From Robertkochia solimangrovi (GTDB taxonomy: Bacteria; Bacteroidota; Bacteroidia; Flavobacteriales; Flavobacteriaceae): a stretch of DNA of 64,000 nucleotides. The notes beneath the pieces are model-generated. The model was not told the origin of the DNA and did no database searches. It was given only the letters and a program-made list of their open reading frames with translations. Where the stretch lies: the NCBI RefSeq assembly GCF_007279655.1, contig NZ_QKWN01000006.1, positions 62,001-126,000 on the forward strand, read 5' to 3'. Position numbers and translations under genes: made by a program. Within the stretch, counting starts at the first letter, position 1, and each line of letters opens with the position of its first letter. Positions 53,131 to 62,289 of the stretch are shown here, piece after piece.

Positions 53131-53364
53131 TTAATTAATATTGAAAAACTCAAAAATGATCCATGCTTCCCAAAGTACAGTCCCTTCTATATCGCTTATT
53201 AAACACAAACTTAACCTAGCGTAAAAAAACTCGTAAGCAGTTCTATAGTATGACTCCAAATCTATCATAAGGCAACTGTACAGTGTGGTGAATGGTTTAT
53301 GTTCTTTAGAAAGAAATCGAATATCTCCAAGCGAAACTATTTCGTCCGCATTTCGCCATTTCAT
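53131..53364 (-). CDS. Small hypothetical ORF
   Basis: A 77-codon ATG frame opening MKWRNADEIVSLGD. I recognise no family. It contains aromatic-rich helices (LESYYRTAYEFFYARL) but no signal or membrane segment. It lies between DUF2975 and the divergent YdeI-like gene and could be spurious or a gene relic. Confidence 0.3.
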   Translation of the reverse strand: MKWRNADEIVSLGDIRFLSKEHKPFTTLYSCLMIDLESYYRTAYEFFYARLSLCLISDIEGTVLWEAWIIFEFFNIN

Positions 53365-53425
53365 TAATCCTGTAAAATTCCTTTTTACTATCTTAACCTA
53401 AGCAATAGGAGTTACAGTTTCATAG

Positions 53426-53998
53426 ATGGACATCGAATTATATTATCCCAAAAGTCGTGTAGAATGGCGGAAATGGTTGGTAGAGAATCACGATACCAAA
53501 ACCTCTGTTTGGGTTATCTTTTATAAAATAAACACGGATAAAGCATCCGTGAGCTGGAGTGATGCCGTTGATGAGGCATTGTGTTTTGGTTGGATCGATA
53601 GCAAGAAGCAAAAAATTGACGAATTCAGTTATCGCCAGTTCTTTTCCAGAAGAAACCCCCAAAGTATTTGGTCAAAAGTCAATAAGAATAAAGTTCAAAG
53701 ACTCATTGCAAACGGATCGATGACTGCAGCAGGTTTAAAAAGTATCGAAACAGCAAAACAAAATGGATCCTGGACACACTATGACAAGGTAGAAGAATTG
53801 ATTATACCCAATGATTTAAAAATGGCATTGGCCAAGGAAAAAATTGCGATGGAATACTTTGAAGGTTTAAGTAAATCAAGTAAGAAAATACTATTGTACT
53901 GGGTTATTTCTGCCAAACGTTCTGAGACACGTCAAAATCGGATTGAGGAAATATTTAAATCAGCCAGTAAACAGCAAAAACCAAAACCTTTACGTTAA
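53426..53998 (+). CDS. YdeI/OmpD-associated family protein
   Basis: A 190-residue cytoplasmic protein. The conserved block SWSDAVDEALCFGWIDSKKQKID and the following FSRRNPQSIWSKVNKNKVQRLI are hallmarks of the YdeI family (bacteriocin-protection/OmdA). The C-terminal part (LSKSSKKILLYWVISAKRSETR) is the usual second motif. The family is linked to resistance to cationic peptides in Bacillus (YdeI) and is widespread in Bacteroidota without a firm biochemical role. It is transcribed alone and divergent from the small ORF and DUF2975. Confidence 0.88.
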   Translation: MDIELYYPKSRVEWRKWLVENHDTKTSVWVIFYKINTDKASVSWSDAVDEALCFGWIDSKKQKIDEFSYRQFFSRRNPQSIWSKVNKNKVQRLIANGSMTAAGLKSIETAKQNGSWTHYDKVEELIIPNDLKMALAKEKIAMEYFEGLSKSSKKILLYWVISAKRSETRQNRIEEIFKSASKQQKPKPLR

Positions 53999-54036
53999 AC
54001 GATATTTTTCAACGAGCTGGGATATGTAGACATTTG

Positions 54037-54414
54037 TTATTGCTTTGTCAGCATATATTTGTCCCCGTTCGCTTTGGTCAGATGTAGCATGGATTCATTC
54101 AAATCATAAGTCCATTCGTCATTCAGAATCAGTGACCAGTCGAATTCTGCGGTCCAGGGACAACCATTGACAAAGGTTACGGTATTGCCAGAGATCTTAT
54201 AAGTTCCGTTACAAAGCGCAGGAAATTTTTCGAGCTCACTTTGTCCCTTAAACGTTTCATTGGTAAAAGTCAAAACCACTTCTGAAGTATTCCCATTCCG
54301 TTCAAAAATTCCGGTATAGGTACCATTGAGTTCAGATTGGGAATTTTGATCATCGTTATTACAAGCAACTAAAAATAACAGTATGCCAAGTAGCCGTAAA
54401 ATTTTGGTTTTCAT
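54037..54414 (-). CDS. Small lipocalin-like lipoprotein
   Basis: A 125-residue lipoprotein (lipobox LVAC, Cys18). The mature sequence is a string of beta strands (GTYTGIFERNG, EVVLTFTNETF, GNTVTFVNGC, EFDWSLILNDEW) typical of small lipocalin- or META-like envelope proteins in flavobacteria. One Cys pair (CNGTYK and NGCPW) could form a disulfide. Function unknown. It has no close operon partner. Confidence 0.7.
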   Translation of the reverse strand: MKTKILRLLGILLFLVACNNDDQNSQSELNGTYTGIFERNGNTSEVVLTFTNETFKGQSELEKFPALCNGTYKISGNTVTFVNGCPWTAEFDWSLILNDEWTYDLNESMLHLTKANGDKYMLTKQ

Positions 54415-54604
54415 GATTTTGTTTTTTCATAGATGCATAAATTCACAAAGAGTTGCTTTAAAGTATAATGGTTTAATGTTATTCAGGTTCCTTCACTGAC
54501 ATTCAGTTTTATGCCTGAATCGAAAGTAAAAAGCGTATCTGTACTTCGGTAGTTTCTACAAAGTAATTCAGGAAAGTAAATACTATGGTGATTTAATACA
54601 TTTA

Positions 54605-54641
54605 AAATGTAAAGGCCCTCTGTAAAAATACGGAGAGCCTT
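54605..54641 (-). terminator. Terminator of the NPP/SusCD unit
   Basis: Arms 54612-54624 and 54629-54641 pair as AAGGC-CTC-GTA type stems with one wobble and one mismatch. The minus-strand tail is TTTACATTTT. It lies 33 bases past the phosphodiesterase stop. Confidence 0.65.
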
Positions 54642-54673
54642 ACACCAACGAGTTAATCAAAAATCAAATTACA

Positions 54674-56005
54674 CTATTTTTCGAATATGCCCGGCTGTGC
54701 GATACCGTCTATTTCCTTCACCTCAATTTTAAGTAGTTGAGCGATGACAAGCATGATATCCTCCAGATGCAGTAATGGGATTTCTCTCCCTTTTGCAAAC
54801 CCGGCACCATAAGCCACAAAACCGGTATAAATGTTATGATTATCAGGGAAATACCCATGTTTACCCCCAACTTTATGCTGTAAAACCTCACCTTGTGCAT
54901 CATTGGAAAAAGCATATCCATCTGCTGCCGATAAGGCCAATCTTGTATTCGGATCTGCTTTATAGGTTCGAATCGTTTTCTCATCGATCACTTTAAAGGT
55001 TTGTTGATAGACAAAGGGTAATTGTGCCAGAAGCTGTTTAACCTTATCCAGCGTTTTGGTATCGTTCTTATCTTTAAGATGAAGAAACGTAGAACCACCT
55101 GTGGAAAAGAAAAATGCTTTTTCGTAAAGTCCTGCATCCTTTAGCCAGATATTAGGTGCAATTGCGGTATGTACCGTTACAAAACCATGATCTCCGGTAA
55201 TAATAATAGCAGTTTCTTCTAAAATACCGGCTCTTTCCAAAGCATCGTAAATAGCTCCTACTGCATTATCTGCATTAGCAATTGCTCTATTCACATAATC
55301 TCCTTCTCTACCCATTTTATGTTGTGCCCCATCGGTATTCGGAAAATGTACCGTCAGCAAATTGGGTTTATATTTTTCGATGATGTGACTGGCTATTCTG
55401 CCTAAATTCTCATCCATTCTAAAAGAAGTCAGATTATAGGCATCCTTTTCCATTTGTCCCGTAGCATACTCGGTAACTTCTTCAAAAAGACCTTTAGGAG
55501 TTGCAAATTCCCGGGTTGCTTCCCGACGGTCTGATGGATTATCAAAAGACCAAATCTCCGGAATATTATAATCGATATAAGGGTTATTTACGGTAACAGG
55601 CCAGGAAACCGAAGCTGTTGACATTCCTTTTTCCTTAGCATACTGCCAAATGGTTTTTGCCTTTACCTGATTAAAATCATATACGCATCCCTCGGGTTTT
55701 CCATCTTTACCTACGCCAGTATTATAATAGATCCCGTGAGATTCCGGCAAGGTTCCGGTTACCAGGGTAGTATGTGAAGGATACGTTACCGAGGGAAAAA
55801 TAGTCCGAACATCTGCGGCTGTCGTACCATTTTTTGCAAGGTATTTCAAATTGGCCGTAGCCCATTCCGGATCCTTGTAAAAATCTGAACGAAAACCATC
55901 GATGCTTATTAGCACCACATGTTTAGTCTCTTGTGCATTAAGTTGAAATATGCTGCCCAGCAATACTATACTAAGCAGACCAAAGGCTATATTCTTGTTA
56001 ATCAT
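54674..56005 (-). CDS. Ectonucleotide pyrophosphatase/phosphodiesterase (NPP, AlkP superfamily)
   Basis: I chose the ATG at 56005 (443 residues, MINKNIAFGLLS). The frame extends to 56059 but would overlap SusD. A signal peptide ends QLNAQ. The AlkP-superfamily metal site begins LISIDGFRSDF (Asp36), and the nucleophile is Thr74 in IFPSVTYPSHTTL. ITGDHGF and KHGYFPDN supply later metal ligands, the NPP pattern. Such enzymes split phosphodiester or pyrophosphate bonds in nucleotides, nucleotide sugars or phospholipids. It follows SusD after 10 bases, so it is part of the same FecR-controlled unit, and its product probably enters through the SusCD pair. Confidence 0.9.
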   Translation of the reverse strand: MINKNIAFGLLSIVLLGSIFQLNAQETKHVVLISIDGFRSDFYKDPEWATANLKYLAKNGTTAADVRTIFPSVTYPSHTTLVTGTLPESHGIYYNTGVGKDGKPEGCVYDFNQVKAKTIWQYAKEKGMSTASVSWPVTVNNPYIDYNIPEIWSFDNPSDRREATREFATPKGLFEEVTEYATGQMEKDAYNLTSFRMDENLGRIASHIIEKYKPNLLTVHFPNTDGAQHKMGREGDYVNRAIANADNAVGAIYDALERAGILEETAIIITGDHGFVTVHTAIAPNIWLKDAGLYEKAFFFSTGGSTFLHLKDKNDTKTLDKVKQLLAQLPFVYQQTFKVIDEKTIRTYKADPNTRLALSAADGYAFSNDAQGEVLQHKVGGKHGYFPDNHNIYTGFVAYGAGFAKGREIPLLHLEDIMLVIAQLLKIEVKEIDGIAQPGIFEK

Positions 56006-56015
56006 ATTGAAAGCT

Positions 56016-57416
56016 TTAGAAAAAAGGTACGATGGCCACATCATTTTTATTCTCAACAATTATTTTGTTCATATCCACGGTAATGGTAATGTTTCCATCC
56101 GCATCTGTGGAGAAATCATCCAAATTTTTATCCGCTACAAAGCTTGGAATCTGAGCCTCTATATATTCATCGGAAACATTGGAATTATTATCCTGTTCGA
56201 TTTGAGAAATCGGATATTTTATACCCAGATCCGTCAATCTTCTCCCTTCACTCATAAATACCTCCTGGCGCATTAAATACACATGATAAAGTACGTCATC
56301 AATAGTCTGGGCATTGTCAATATCCGCAGCTGTTACGTGTGTGCCTGAAACAGTACTTACGGTAATACTCCCCTGTTGTCTGTCTAAAACCAGACCACTT
56401 TTGAAATCACTATTTGCATCAAAACGAACCTTTACAGCGGTTAACGGGTAATCTGTACGATTCCCACCATTTCTGGTCTCGCCGCTATCATCGACCAGTA
56501 CTTTTGGTCTTATATTGATCAAACTTAAAAGTCCAATTAGATTTGATTTCGCAGTAGCTATATCATTTTGAGCCAAAGCAATCTCAGCCAGTATTAAATA
56601 AGCTTCTTCCGCTTTTACCAGGGTAACCGGCTTTTGATCTGTGGAAGGTGTGCCCGTTGAATAATATTTAGGATCCAAAAAGTCCAGTCTGGGAAGTGGG
56701 GCCAGTCGATTCGGTAATGCATCATAGGTCGCATTTTGCATTTCATTGGAAAGACTGTTCACACCGTCATAGGCAATTTGATACAATAATTCAGGAACCG
56801 CTAAAGCCTCTGTTGCTTCGGTATAGGCATTATTGGCATCTCCTAAGTTATAATAAGCCCGAGCTTTCAGCAATTGACATACTGCGATCATTTGCTGGTC
56901 ATCGGTAAATGCAATGGCCTGGTCAAGCGCTTCCAGCGCAACTTCTAAAGTTTGTGCTGAAGAAAGTACTTCTCCCAGATTGGAAGCCGGTAATCCTGTG
57001 AATAATTCTCCACCGAGAATATTGGAATACCCCAAACAGAAATATATAAATGAAAGATCTTCCTCAGTTGCATTTTCATCCGCAGGGTATACGGTTTCAA
57101 TTCCATAGGTTGCTAATTCACGCAGTGCCTGAACATCAGCCTGGATAGCATTTACATCCACATCGAAGTAATCGATCTGTAAAACATCAAATACCTTACT
57201 ATATTGAGAATAATTATTGAAGTAATTATCCGAAGTGATCGCCACGTTTATAGTAACTGTATTCGAAGTTTTAGCCAATTGTCTTTTTAAGCCATTCAGC
57301 CAACTACTCACTGCATGCGGATTGCTTAAGTACACATCTTCGGTAACATTCGGGTTCTCTACACAAGCAGAAAACAAACCTGTGATGAGGACAATGTATA
57401 TTATAATTTTTTTCAT
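56016..57416 (-). CDS. RagB/SusD family lipoprotein
   Basis: A 466-residue lipoprotein (lipobox FSAC, Cys18). The mature start VENPNVTEDVYLSNPHAVSSWLNGLKRQLA and the TPR-like middle (LLKARAYYNLGDANNAYTEATEAL) identify a SusD-type protein, although with fewer of the classic SusD motifs than the other two in this window. The C-terminal block FMSEGRRLTDLGIKYP matches the family. It lies 11 bases after SusC and 10 bases before the phosphodiesterase gene. Confidence 0.85.
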   Translation of the reverse strand: MKKIIIYIVLITGLFSACVENPNVTEDVYLSNPHAVSSWLNGLKRQLAKTSNTVTINVAITSDNYFNNYSQYSKVFDVLQIDYFDVDVNAIQADVQALRELATYGIETVYPADENATEEDLSFIYFCLGYSNILGGELFTGLPASNLGEVLSSAQTLEVALEALDQAIAFTDDQQMIAVCQLLKARAYYNLGDANNAYTEATEALAVPELLYQIAYDGVNSLSNEMQNATYDALPNRLAPLPRLDFLDPKYYSTGTPSTDQKPVTLVKAEEAYLILAEIALAQNDIATAKSNLIGLLSLINIRPKVLVDDSGETRNGGNRTDYPLTAVKVRFDANSDFKSGLVLDRQQGSITVSTVSGTHVTAADIDNAQTIDDVLYHVYLMRQEVFMSEGRRLTDLGIKYPISQIEQDNNSNVSDEYIEAQIPSFVADKNLDDFSTDADGNITITVDMNKIIVENKNDVAIVPFF

Positions 57417-57427
57417 GTTTGGTAATG

Positions 57428-60400
57428 TTAAAAGTTGATTTTTAAGCTTGTTAAAAATTGTCTTGGAGCTGAGTAAGTAGCGTAAGAAATTCCACCCGTA
57501 CTAGCTCCTCCCTGACCTTGAGCTGCACCACTGATGGTAGCCTCCGGATCAAAGGATGATGCCGTGAAATTGAATGGATTAACCGCTGTGATCCCCAGAA
57601 TGATATAGTCAAATGCTTTTGAATTTCCAGGTCTGAAAGTATACGATGCCCCGATGGTTCTGATTTTCAGGAAGTCTGTCTTTTCAACAAATCGGTTGGT
57701 GAAATTCAACCAGTTGGCACGTCCATTTGCATCGATCTCACCTTGAGGGATATTCCCTTCTGCAGCACCGTAATAATATCTGAACTGTGCATCCCAGTTC
57801 GCTCCATATCCTCCGGATTGATATGAACCGTTAGCAAAAAGATTAAAATCCTTATAAGAGAAATTCATCCCAATATTTCCGAAAAGATCTGGAATCGTAG
57901 TTCCTAAATAAGATTGAGGTATGGTCTCTTCAAGCACTCCGTTCTCATCGAAAGTACCATAGTTTCCACGAATAAATCCTATTGGATAGCCTTCCTGAAC
58001 CACAGTTTGCAGTGTTCTTGCACTAAATCCATTTAAATTAAATGCGGGGGCTCCACCGGCATCCAGCACTTCATTATGTAGCGTGTTCACGGAAGCGTTA
58101 AAACTCAATGAAATATTATCCGTTTGGATCGGTGTTACCTGCACACTGAATTCCAATCCATAATTCTCTATTTCTCCGATATTCTGTAATTGACTCACCG
58201 TATATCCACTGGAGGGAGAAGAAGGAATATAGAATAATGCATCCTTGGTCAGGGATCTGTAATAGCCTGCTGACAGGTTAACCCTGTTTCTTAAGAAAGC
58301 GATATCTACCCCACCTTCAATGGTATGGGTTTTCTCAGGTTTTAAATTTTCATTTCCGGGTTGACCAAAGGCAGCCGCCTGATTCCCCAGATACCCATCG
58401 AAAACAATAGTCTTTTCATTGGCATAGGCTGGCGGAAGATTTCCGGCTATTCCAAAACTACCTCTGAATCGCAATGAAGAAATGAGATTCGTGTTAAACC
58501 AGGATTCCTGTGACATCATATAAGAAGCTCCCGCTTTAGGATAAAACTGAGTACCGATATTATCTCCGAATGCCGGATTTCGGTCACCTCTTATCCCCAG
58601 GTCTAAAAATAATTTGTCTTTATATCCGATATTTTCCTGTGCATAGATACCATAGTTCAATACCTCACTCAGGAATTCATCACTGTCTTTTACGGCAGCA
58701 TCACTAATGGTTAAGGCACCGTCACGAATATTGGTACCTGAGTACAGAATCTGGTGATCTTTATTTCGGAACAACTGCCCTCCCACTGTTGAAATGAATG
58801 AAAAGTCACCGGTATTATAGGTATGCTGGGCTGTAAACTCTAAGGTAATACCTAAATAATTTCGTTGAATATTTTGAATACTCCCCTGATCTGTAATTTC
58901 CTGTCCCCTTGTAGCGGTGAGATATTCATTGGTCTGTACGACAGTTTGCTCCTGTGCTCTATAATCCAGTCCGCCGGTAAATTTCAGCATTAAACTTTCT
59001 ATAGGCTTGTATTTAAAGGATTGCGAAGTGGTGAATCGATTTACAATGATCTGGTTATCCTGCAATCTTTCTGCATTATCAACAAAAGCCTTCATTTCCT
59101 CAAATTCCTCCTCAGACAATTCATCCAATCGGTTATTGAATCCCGGGCCTGTAATTTTTGATGCGCCATCTTCTGCGAACCATAGGCCTGTATACCCACC
59201 CTGATTTCCATTACGGTTTCGTTTGTACTGATTATGAACATAAATAAAAGAGCTTTCGTAATCAAAATTATCGGCTATTTTAGCTTTAAATCCCGTACTG
59301 AAATCAGCCTTCATATTTTCATTCTGGTCATGAATCTGCACACCGGAACTGTTCATAAAGCTTGCCGAAAAATTATAACCGAAATCGGTACTGCTTCGTC
59401 CATTTAGATTGAGATTGTACTTCTGATAAAGGCCATTTCTAAACAACAGATCCTTTGAACGATCAAAATACAGAAAATCAGCGGTTGGAGTTTCAATACC
59501 ACTTTCTGCCATAACACTAACATGCGTTCCCATCTTCCCTCCTTTTTTGGTAAAAATCTGAATCACTCCATTTGCTGCATCAGATCCATAAAGCGTGGTT
59601 GCTGCACCTCCGTTGATATACTCTATTTTTTCAATATTATCCATGGGTATATCTGCAATTGCACTCATGGAAGAACCCTGAGAAGATCCTCCTAAGGTTG
59701 CACGTGTATTTAAATTGTCAAGACGAACACCATCTAGATAGATAATCGGAGTGGAGTTCAAAAAGGCGGAATTAACACCTCTTGCCCGAATGATACTGGT
59801 TGCTCCGGCTTGCCCACCTGTCAAATTGATCTGCGCATTCGGTAATTGTGCGGATAATTGTTGATCGATTCGCTGCGAGGATATCTTCTCCAGATCTTCT
59901 CCTTTAATCGTGGTAACCTGAGTTGGCAATCTCTTTTTTCGAACATCAGCTCCCTGACCTGTTACCACCACTTCATTCAGAGCCTCCATGGAAGTTGTCA
60001 TTATAAACGATTGCACCTCCAGCGGTGTTTCCGTAAATGTTCTGGTTAGGGTATTGTATCCGAGATAAGAAATTTCAATAGTCGTTGGAAACGTATTCGA
60101 AGTAATAGAGAAATGACCCTCCATATCCGTACTGGTTCCTCTGTTGGTCCCCTGGATTACAATAGTTGCTCCGGGAATTGGAATTTGCTGTTCATCTGAA
60201 ACAATTCCTTTTATTTGATACTCCTGTACTTTTACAGGCATATCAACACGTTTTAATGCCACCGTATGGCCATCCACCAGATAGCTGATTGGTGCGACTT
60301 TCTCTAAATTATCCAAATTTGCCTTTAAGCTTGAACTTCTTTGAATTATAAAGTCATTCACTAAAAGTCCTTCGAAGCTATTAGGGTTATAGACAAACTC

Positions 60401-60547
60401 CATTTCCTCAAATTGTAACTGGAGTTCTTCAATTAAACTTTTTAGCTTCTTTTGTTCGTATGCAATAGTCAAGGCATTTGCATAACTGTAATTTGCTGTT
60501 ACCAATAGGGTAAACAACAACATAATCAATGGTAAATGTTTTTTCAT
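57428..60547 (-). CDS. SusC/RagA TonB-dependent transporter with STN domain
   Basis: I chose the ATG at 60547 (1039 residues, MKKHLPLIMLLFTLLV). The frame extends to 60586 without a sensible leader. After the signal (to YSYANA) an STN domain covers about 25-92, followed by a carboxypeptidase-regulatory-like domain (about 110-180), a plug with GADVRKKRLPTQVTTI at its start (about 190-310), and a barrel ending FLTSLKINF. It is the transducer for the FecR/ECF pair immediately upstream and the pore for the SusD/NPP unit. The gene order matches the locus at 6837-12161, but the cargo genes differ. Confidence 0.92.
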   Translation of the reverse strand: MKKHLPLIMLLFTLLVTANYSYANALTIAYEQKKLKSLIEELQLQFEEMEFVYNPNSFEGLLVNDFIIQRSSSLKANLDNLEKVAPISYLVDGHTVALKRVDMPVKVQEYQIKGIVSDEQQIPIPGATIVIQGTNRGTSTDMEGHFSITSNTFPTTIEISYLGYNTLTRTFTETPLEVQSFIMTTSMEALNEVVVTGQGADVRKKRLPTQVTTIKGEDLEKISSQRIDQQLSAQLPNAQINLTGGQAGATSIIRARGVNSAFLNSTPIIYLDGVRLDNLNTRATLGGSSQGSSMSAIADIPMDNIEKIEYINGGAATTLYGSDAANGVIQIFTKKGGKMGTHVSVMAESGIETPTADFLYFDRSKDLLFRNGLYQKYNLNLNGRSSTDFGYNFSASFMNSSGVQIHDQNENMKADFSTGFKAKIADNFDYESSFIYVHNQYKRNRNGNQGGYTGLWFAEDGASKITGPGFNNRLDELSEEEFEEMKAFVDNAERLQDNQIIVNRFTTSQSFKYKPIESLMLKFTGGLDYRAQEQTVVQTNEYLTATRGQEITDQGSIQNIQRNYLGITLEFTAQHTYNTGDFSFISTVGGQLFRNKDHQILYSGTNIRDGALTISDAAVKDSDEFLSEVLNYGIYAQENIGYKDKLFLDLGIRGDRNPAFGDNIGTQFYPKAGASYMMSQESWFNTNLISSLRFRGSFGIAGNLPPAYANEKTIVFDGYLGNQAAAFGQPGNENLKPEKTHTIEGGVDIAFLRNRVNLSAGYYRSLTKDALFYIPSSPSSGYTVSQLQNIGEIENYGLEFSVQVTPIQTDNISLSFNASVNTLHNEVLDAGGAPAFNLNGFSARTLQTVVQEGYPIGFIRGNYGTFDENGVLEETIPQSYLGTTIPDLFGNIGMNFSYKDFNLFANGSYQSGGYGANWDAQFRYYYGAAEGNIPQGEIDANGRANWLNFTNRFVEKTDFLKIRTIGASYTFRPGNSKAFDYIILGITAVNPFNFTASSFDPEATISGAAQGQGGASTGGISYATYSAPRQFLTSLKINF

Positions 60548-60550
60548 TAG

Positions 60551-60704
60551 TACACTTGTTAAATAAAATTTAGATCCACTGATCACAACAAGGGCCGGTT
60601 GTTGTGAAAAGTCTTTTAACTTCCATGGTTTATAATTTTTGGTATTTTAAATATTAATTCACTACGTTTGATTTTTCATTTTTACACTTGTTAAATGAAA
60701 ATTT
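60551..60704. repeat. Direct repeat TACACTTGTTAAAT in the fecR-susC gap
   Basis: TACACTTGTTAAATAAAA starts at 60551 and TACACTTGTTAAATGAAA starts at 60683, 132 bases apart. The first copy ends 4 bases before the SusC start codon region and the second lies just past the fecR stop. They may be binding sites or traces of a duplication. Confidence 0.5.
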
Positions 60705-60707
60705 TCA

Positions 60708-60735
60708 GGGGGAAAATCGGGCCGATTTTTCCCTC
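60708..60735. terminator. Terminator-like hairpin between fecR and susC
   Basis: GGGAAAATCGG (60710-60720) and CCGATTTTTCCC (60722-60733) fold back with a bulge. On the plus strand TCTTTTTATTTTTC follows. It lies directly past the fecR stop (60739), as in the other FecR locus. Confidence 0.5.
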
Positions 60736-60738
60736 TTT

Positions 60739-61626
60739 TTATTTTTCTTTTTGGTTCAATCGATAGGTTTTTTGGTCAATCTGTGTATATTCAATATCAT
60801 GTGAAAAACTGATGATGTTCAGAAAATGTTCAATGCCATTGTCAATTTTAAAGGTTCCTGAGATGAATTTATCGGCAATACTTTTCTCCGCTAATTCAAA
60901 ATCAACATCATAATAGTTGGATATTTTTTTGAGTAGTTCAGACATCTGCATTTCAACACAGATGATCTTAGAAGTCATCCAATCAACCTGAATCTTTTTA
61001 TTAAATTCACTGATATATGTTTGGTTCCTTGAAAAGTCTTTGGAATACTTCTCGCCGGGAGACATGTTCAGGGTTATTCCATTGGTTTCTAAAATATGAA
61101 CCTTACCGGTATAAAGTGACACAGATACCTCCTGATCCTTTGGATACGCATATACATTGAACTCCGTTCCGTAAACCATTACAGCCAAAGAATCTGTCAG
61201 CACCTTAAAAGGATGAAGTGAATCTTTTTTGATCTTAAAATATCCTTCTCCTTTAAGTGATACGGCTCTATCATTATCTGTGGTAAAACTGATTTCAGAA
61301 TTTCGATTTAAGATCACCGTTGAACCATCTCTTAAATCAATACTTTTTGGAGTGATCCCATCATTTACTACAACCGTAGTGATTACCTGATTCTGGCGGA
61401 ACAATAGTATACCGGATATACCTAATATCGCAACCACCATAGCTGCAATTCTATATAAGGTCCGTAAATGATTCTTTTGTACAGTTCGTTTTATCCGTTT
61501 CCAGGTTGTTTCCTTTAAAGGCAAAGGCATTCCTACCCCGGACTCTTCGTGCCAAAGCTGCTCAACTTTACCTTCAATAAATTCTTCGTTAAGGAGCGAG
61601 ACCTTATTACTACCAGATTTTTTCAT
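60739..61626 (-). CDS. FecR family anti-sigma factor
   Basis: A 295-residue inner-membrane protein. The cytoplasmic N-terminus (1-57) would bind the ECF sigma factor. A transmembrane helix covers about 58-77 (AAMVVAILGISGILLF). The periplasmic FecR domain shows SIDLRDGSTVILNRNSEISF and KGEGYFKIKKD, followed by a C-terminal DUF4974 region that would contact the SusC STN domain. It is shorter than the other FecR (411 residues), mainly in the N-terminal and linker parts. It lies between its sigma factor and SusC. Confidence 0.92.
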   Translation of the reverse strand: MKKSGSNKVSLLNEEFIEGKVEQLWHEESGVGMPLPLKETTWKRIKRTVQKNHLRTLYRIAAMVVAILGISGILLFRQNQVITTVVVNDGITPKSIDLRDGSTVILNRNSEISFTTDNDRAVSLKGEGYFKIKKDSLHPFKVLTDSLAVMVYGTEFNVYAYPKDQEVSVSLYTGKVHILETNGITLNMSPGEKYSKDFSRNQTYISEFNKKIQVDWMTSKIICVEMQMSELLKKISNYYDVDFELAEKSIADKFISGTFKIDNGIEHFLNIISFSHDIEYTQIDQKTYRLNQKEK

Positions 61627-61701
61627 TGTTGTATTTAATCTGCTAATAATTCTTTTGAGAAAATAAATTCCCCTACGTGTTTACTGTAAGGTAATACTTT
61701 G

Positions 61702-62238
61702 TTAATATGAATAGTGGAGATCATTAGGTTTCTGAAGCTGTTCTTTTAATATTTTAACGGCTTTAGAAATTTGATTCTCAACGGTTTTAATCGAAATACT
61801 TTTATAATTTGCTATTTCCTTTTGCGTTAACCCTTCCAATTTGTGCAGCTTAAAGATTTCTTTACACTCAGTAGGTAAAATTTCGATGGCCTGATTCAAG
61901 AGCTCTTTCTTTAAAGTGAAATTATAGTCACTATCGGTGCCAATTTCTTCACGATCCTCTAAAATGACTTCAGTCAGAATTGTTTTATACTGCTTTTTTA
62001 CAAAATCGATACAATAGGATTTGGCTATGCGTATTAGTTGTGCCTCTAAGGTAACTTCTGTGGAAAGTTTATTTCGGTGGTGATATAATTTAAGAATGAT
62101 GTCATGAACGATATCTGAGGCACTACTGTCATCCTTGACAAAATATTTGGCCAAATGATATAACCTTTGGTGGTATTTCAGATATACTGTCTCTAAAGCT
62201 TTTAGATCCCCATCCTTTAAACTATTCAATAATTGCAT
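61702..62238 (-). CDS. ECF RNA polymerase sigma factor
   Basis: I chose the ATG at 62238 (178 residues, MQLLNSLKDGDLKALETVY). The frame extends to 62289 but adds residues unlike the family. Region 2 is LYHLAKYFVKDDSSASDIVHDIILKLY and region 4 is ILPTECKEIFKLHKLEGLTQKEIANYKS with its helix-turn-helix. It controls the downstream SusC/SusD/NPP unit together with FecR. Unlike the other sigma gene in this window it has a normal ATG. Confidence 0.92.
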   Translation of the reverse strand: MQLLNSLKDGDLKALETVYLKYHQRLYHLAKYFVKDDSSASDIVHDIILKLYHHRNKLSTEVTLEAQLIRIAKSYCIDFVKKQYKTILTEVILEDREEIGTDSDYNFTLKKELLNQAIEILPTECKEIFKLHKLEGLTQKEIANYKSISIKTVENQISKAVKILKEQLQKPNDLHYSY

Positions 62239-62289
62239 AATTATTAAAGTTTTCTCAAGGGATAAAATTACCAAGAGCCGGGAACGCAT

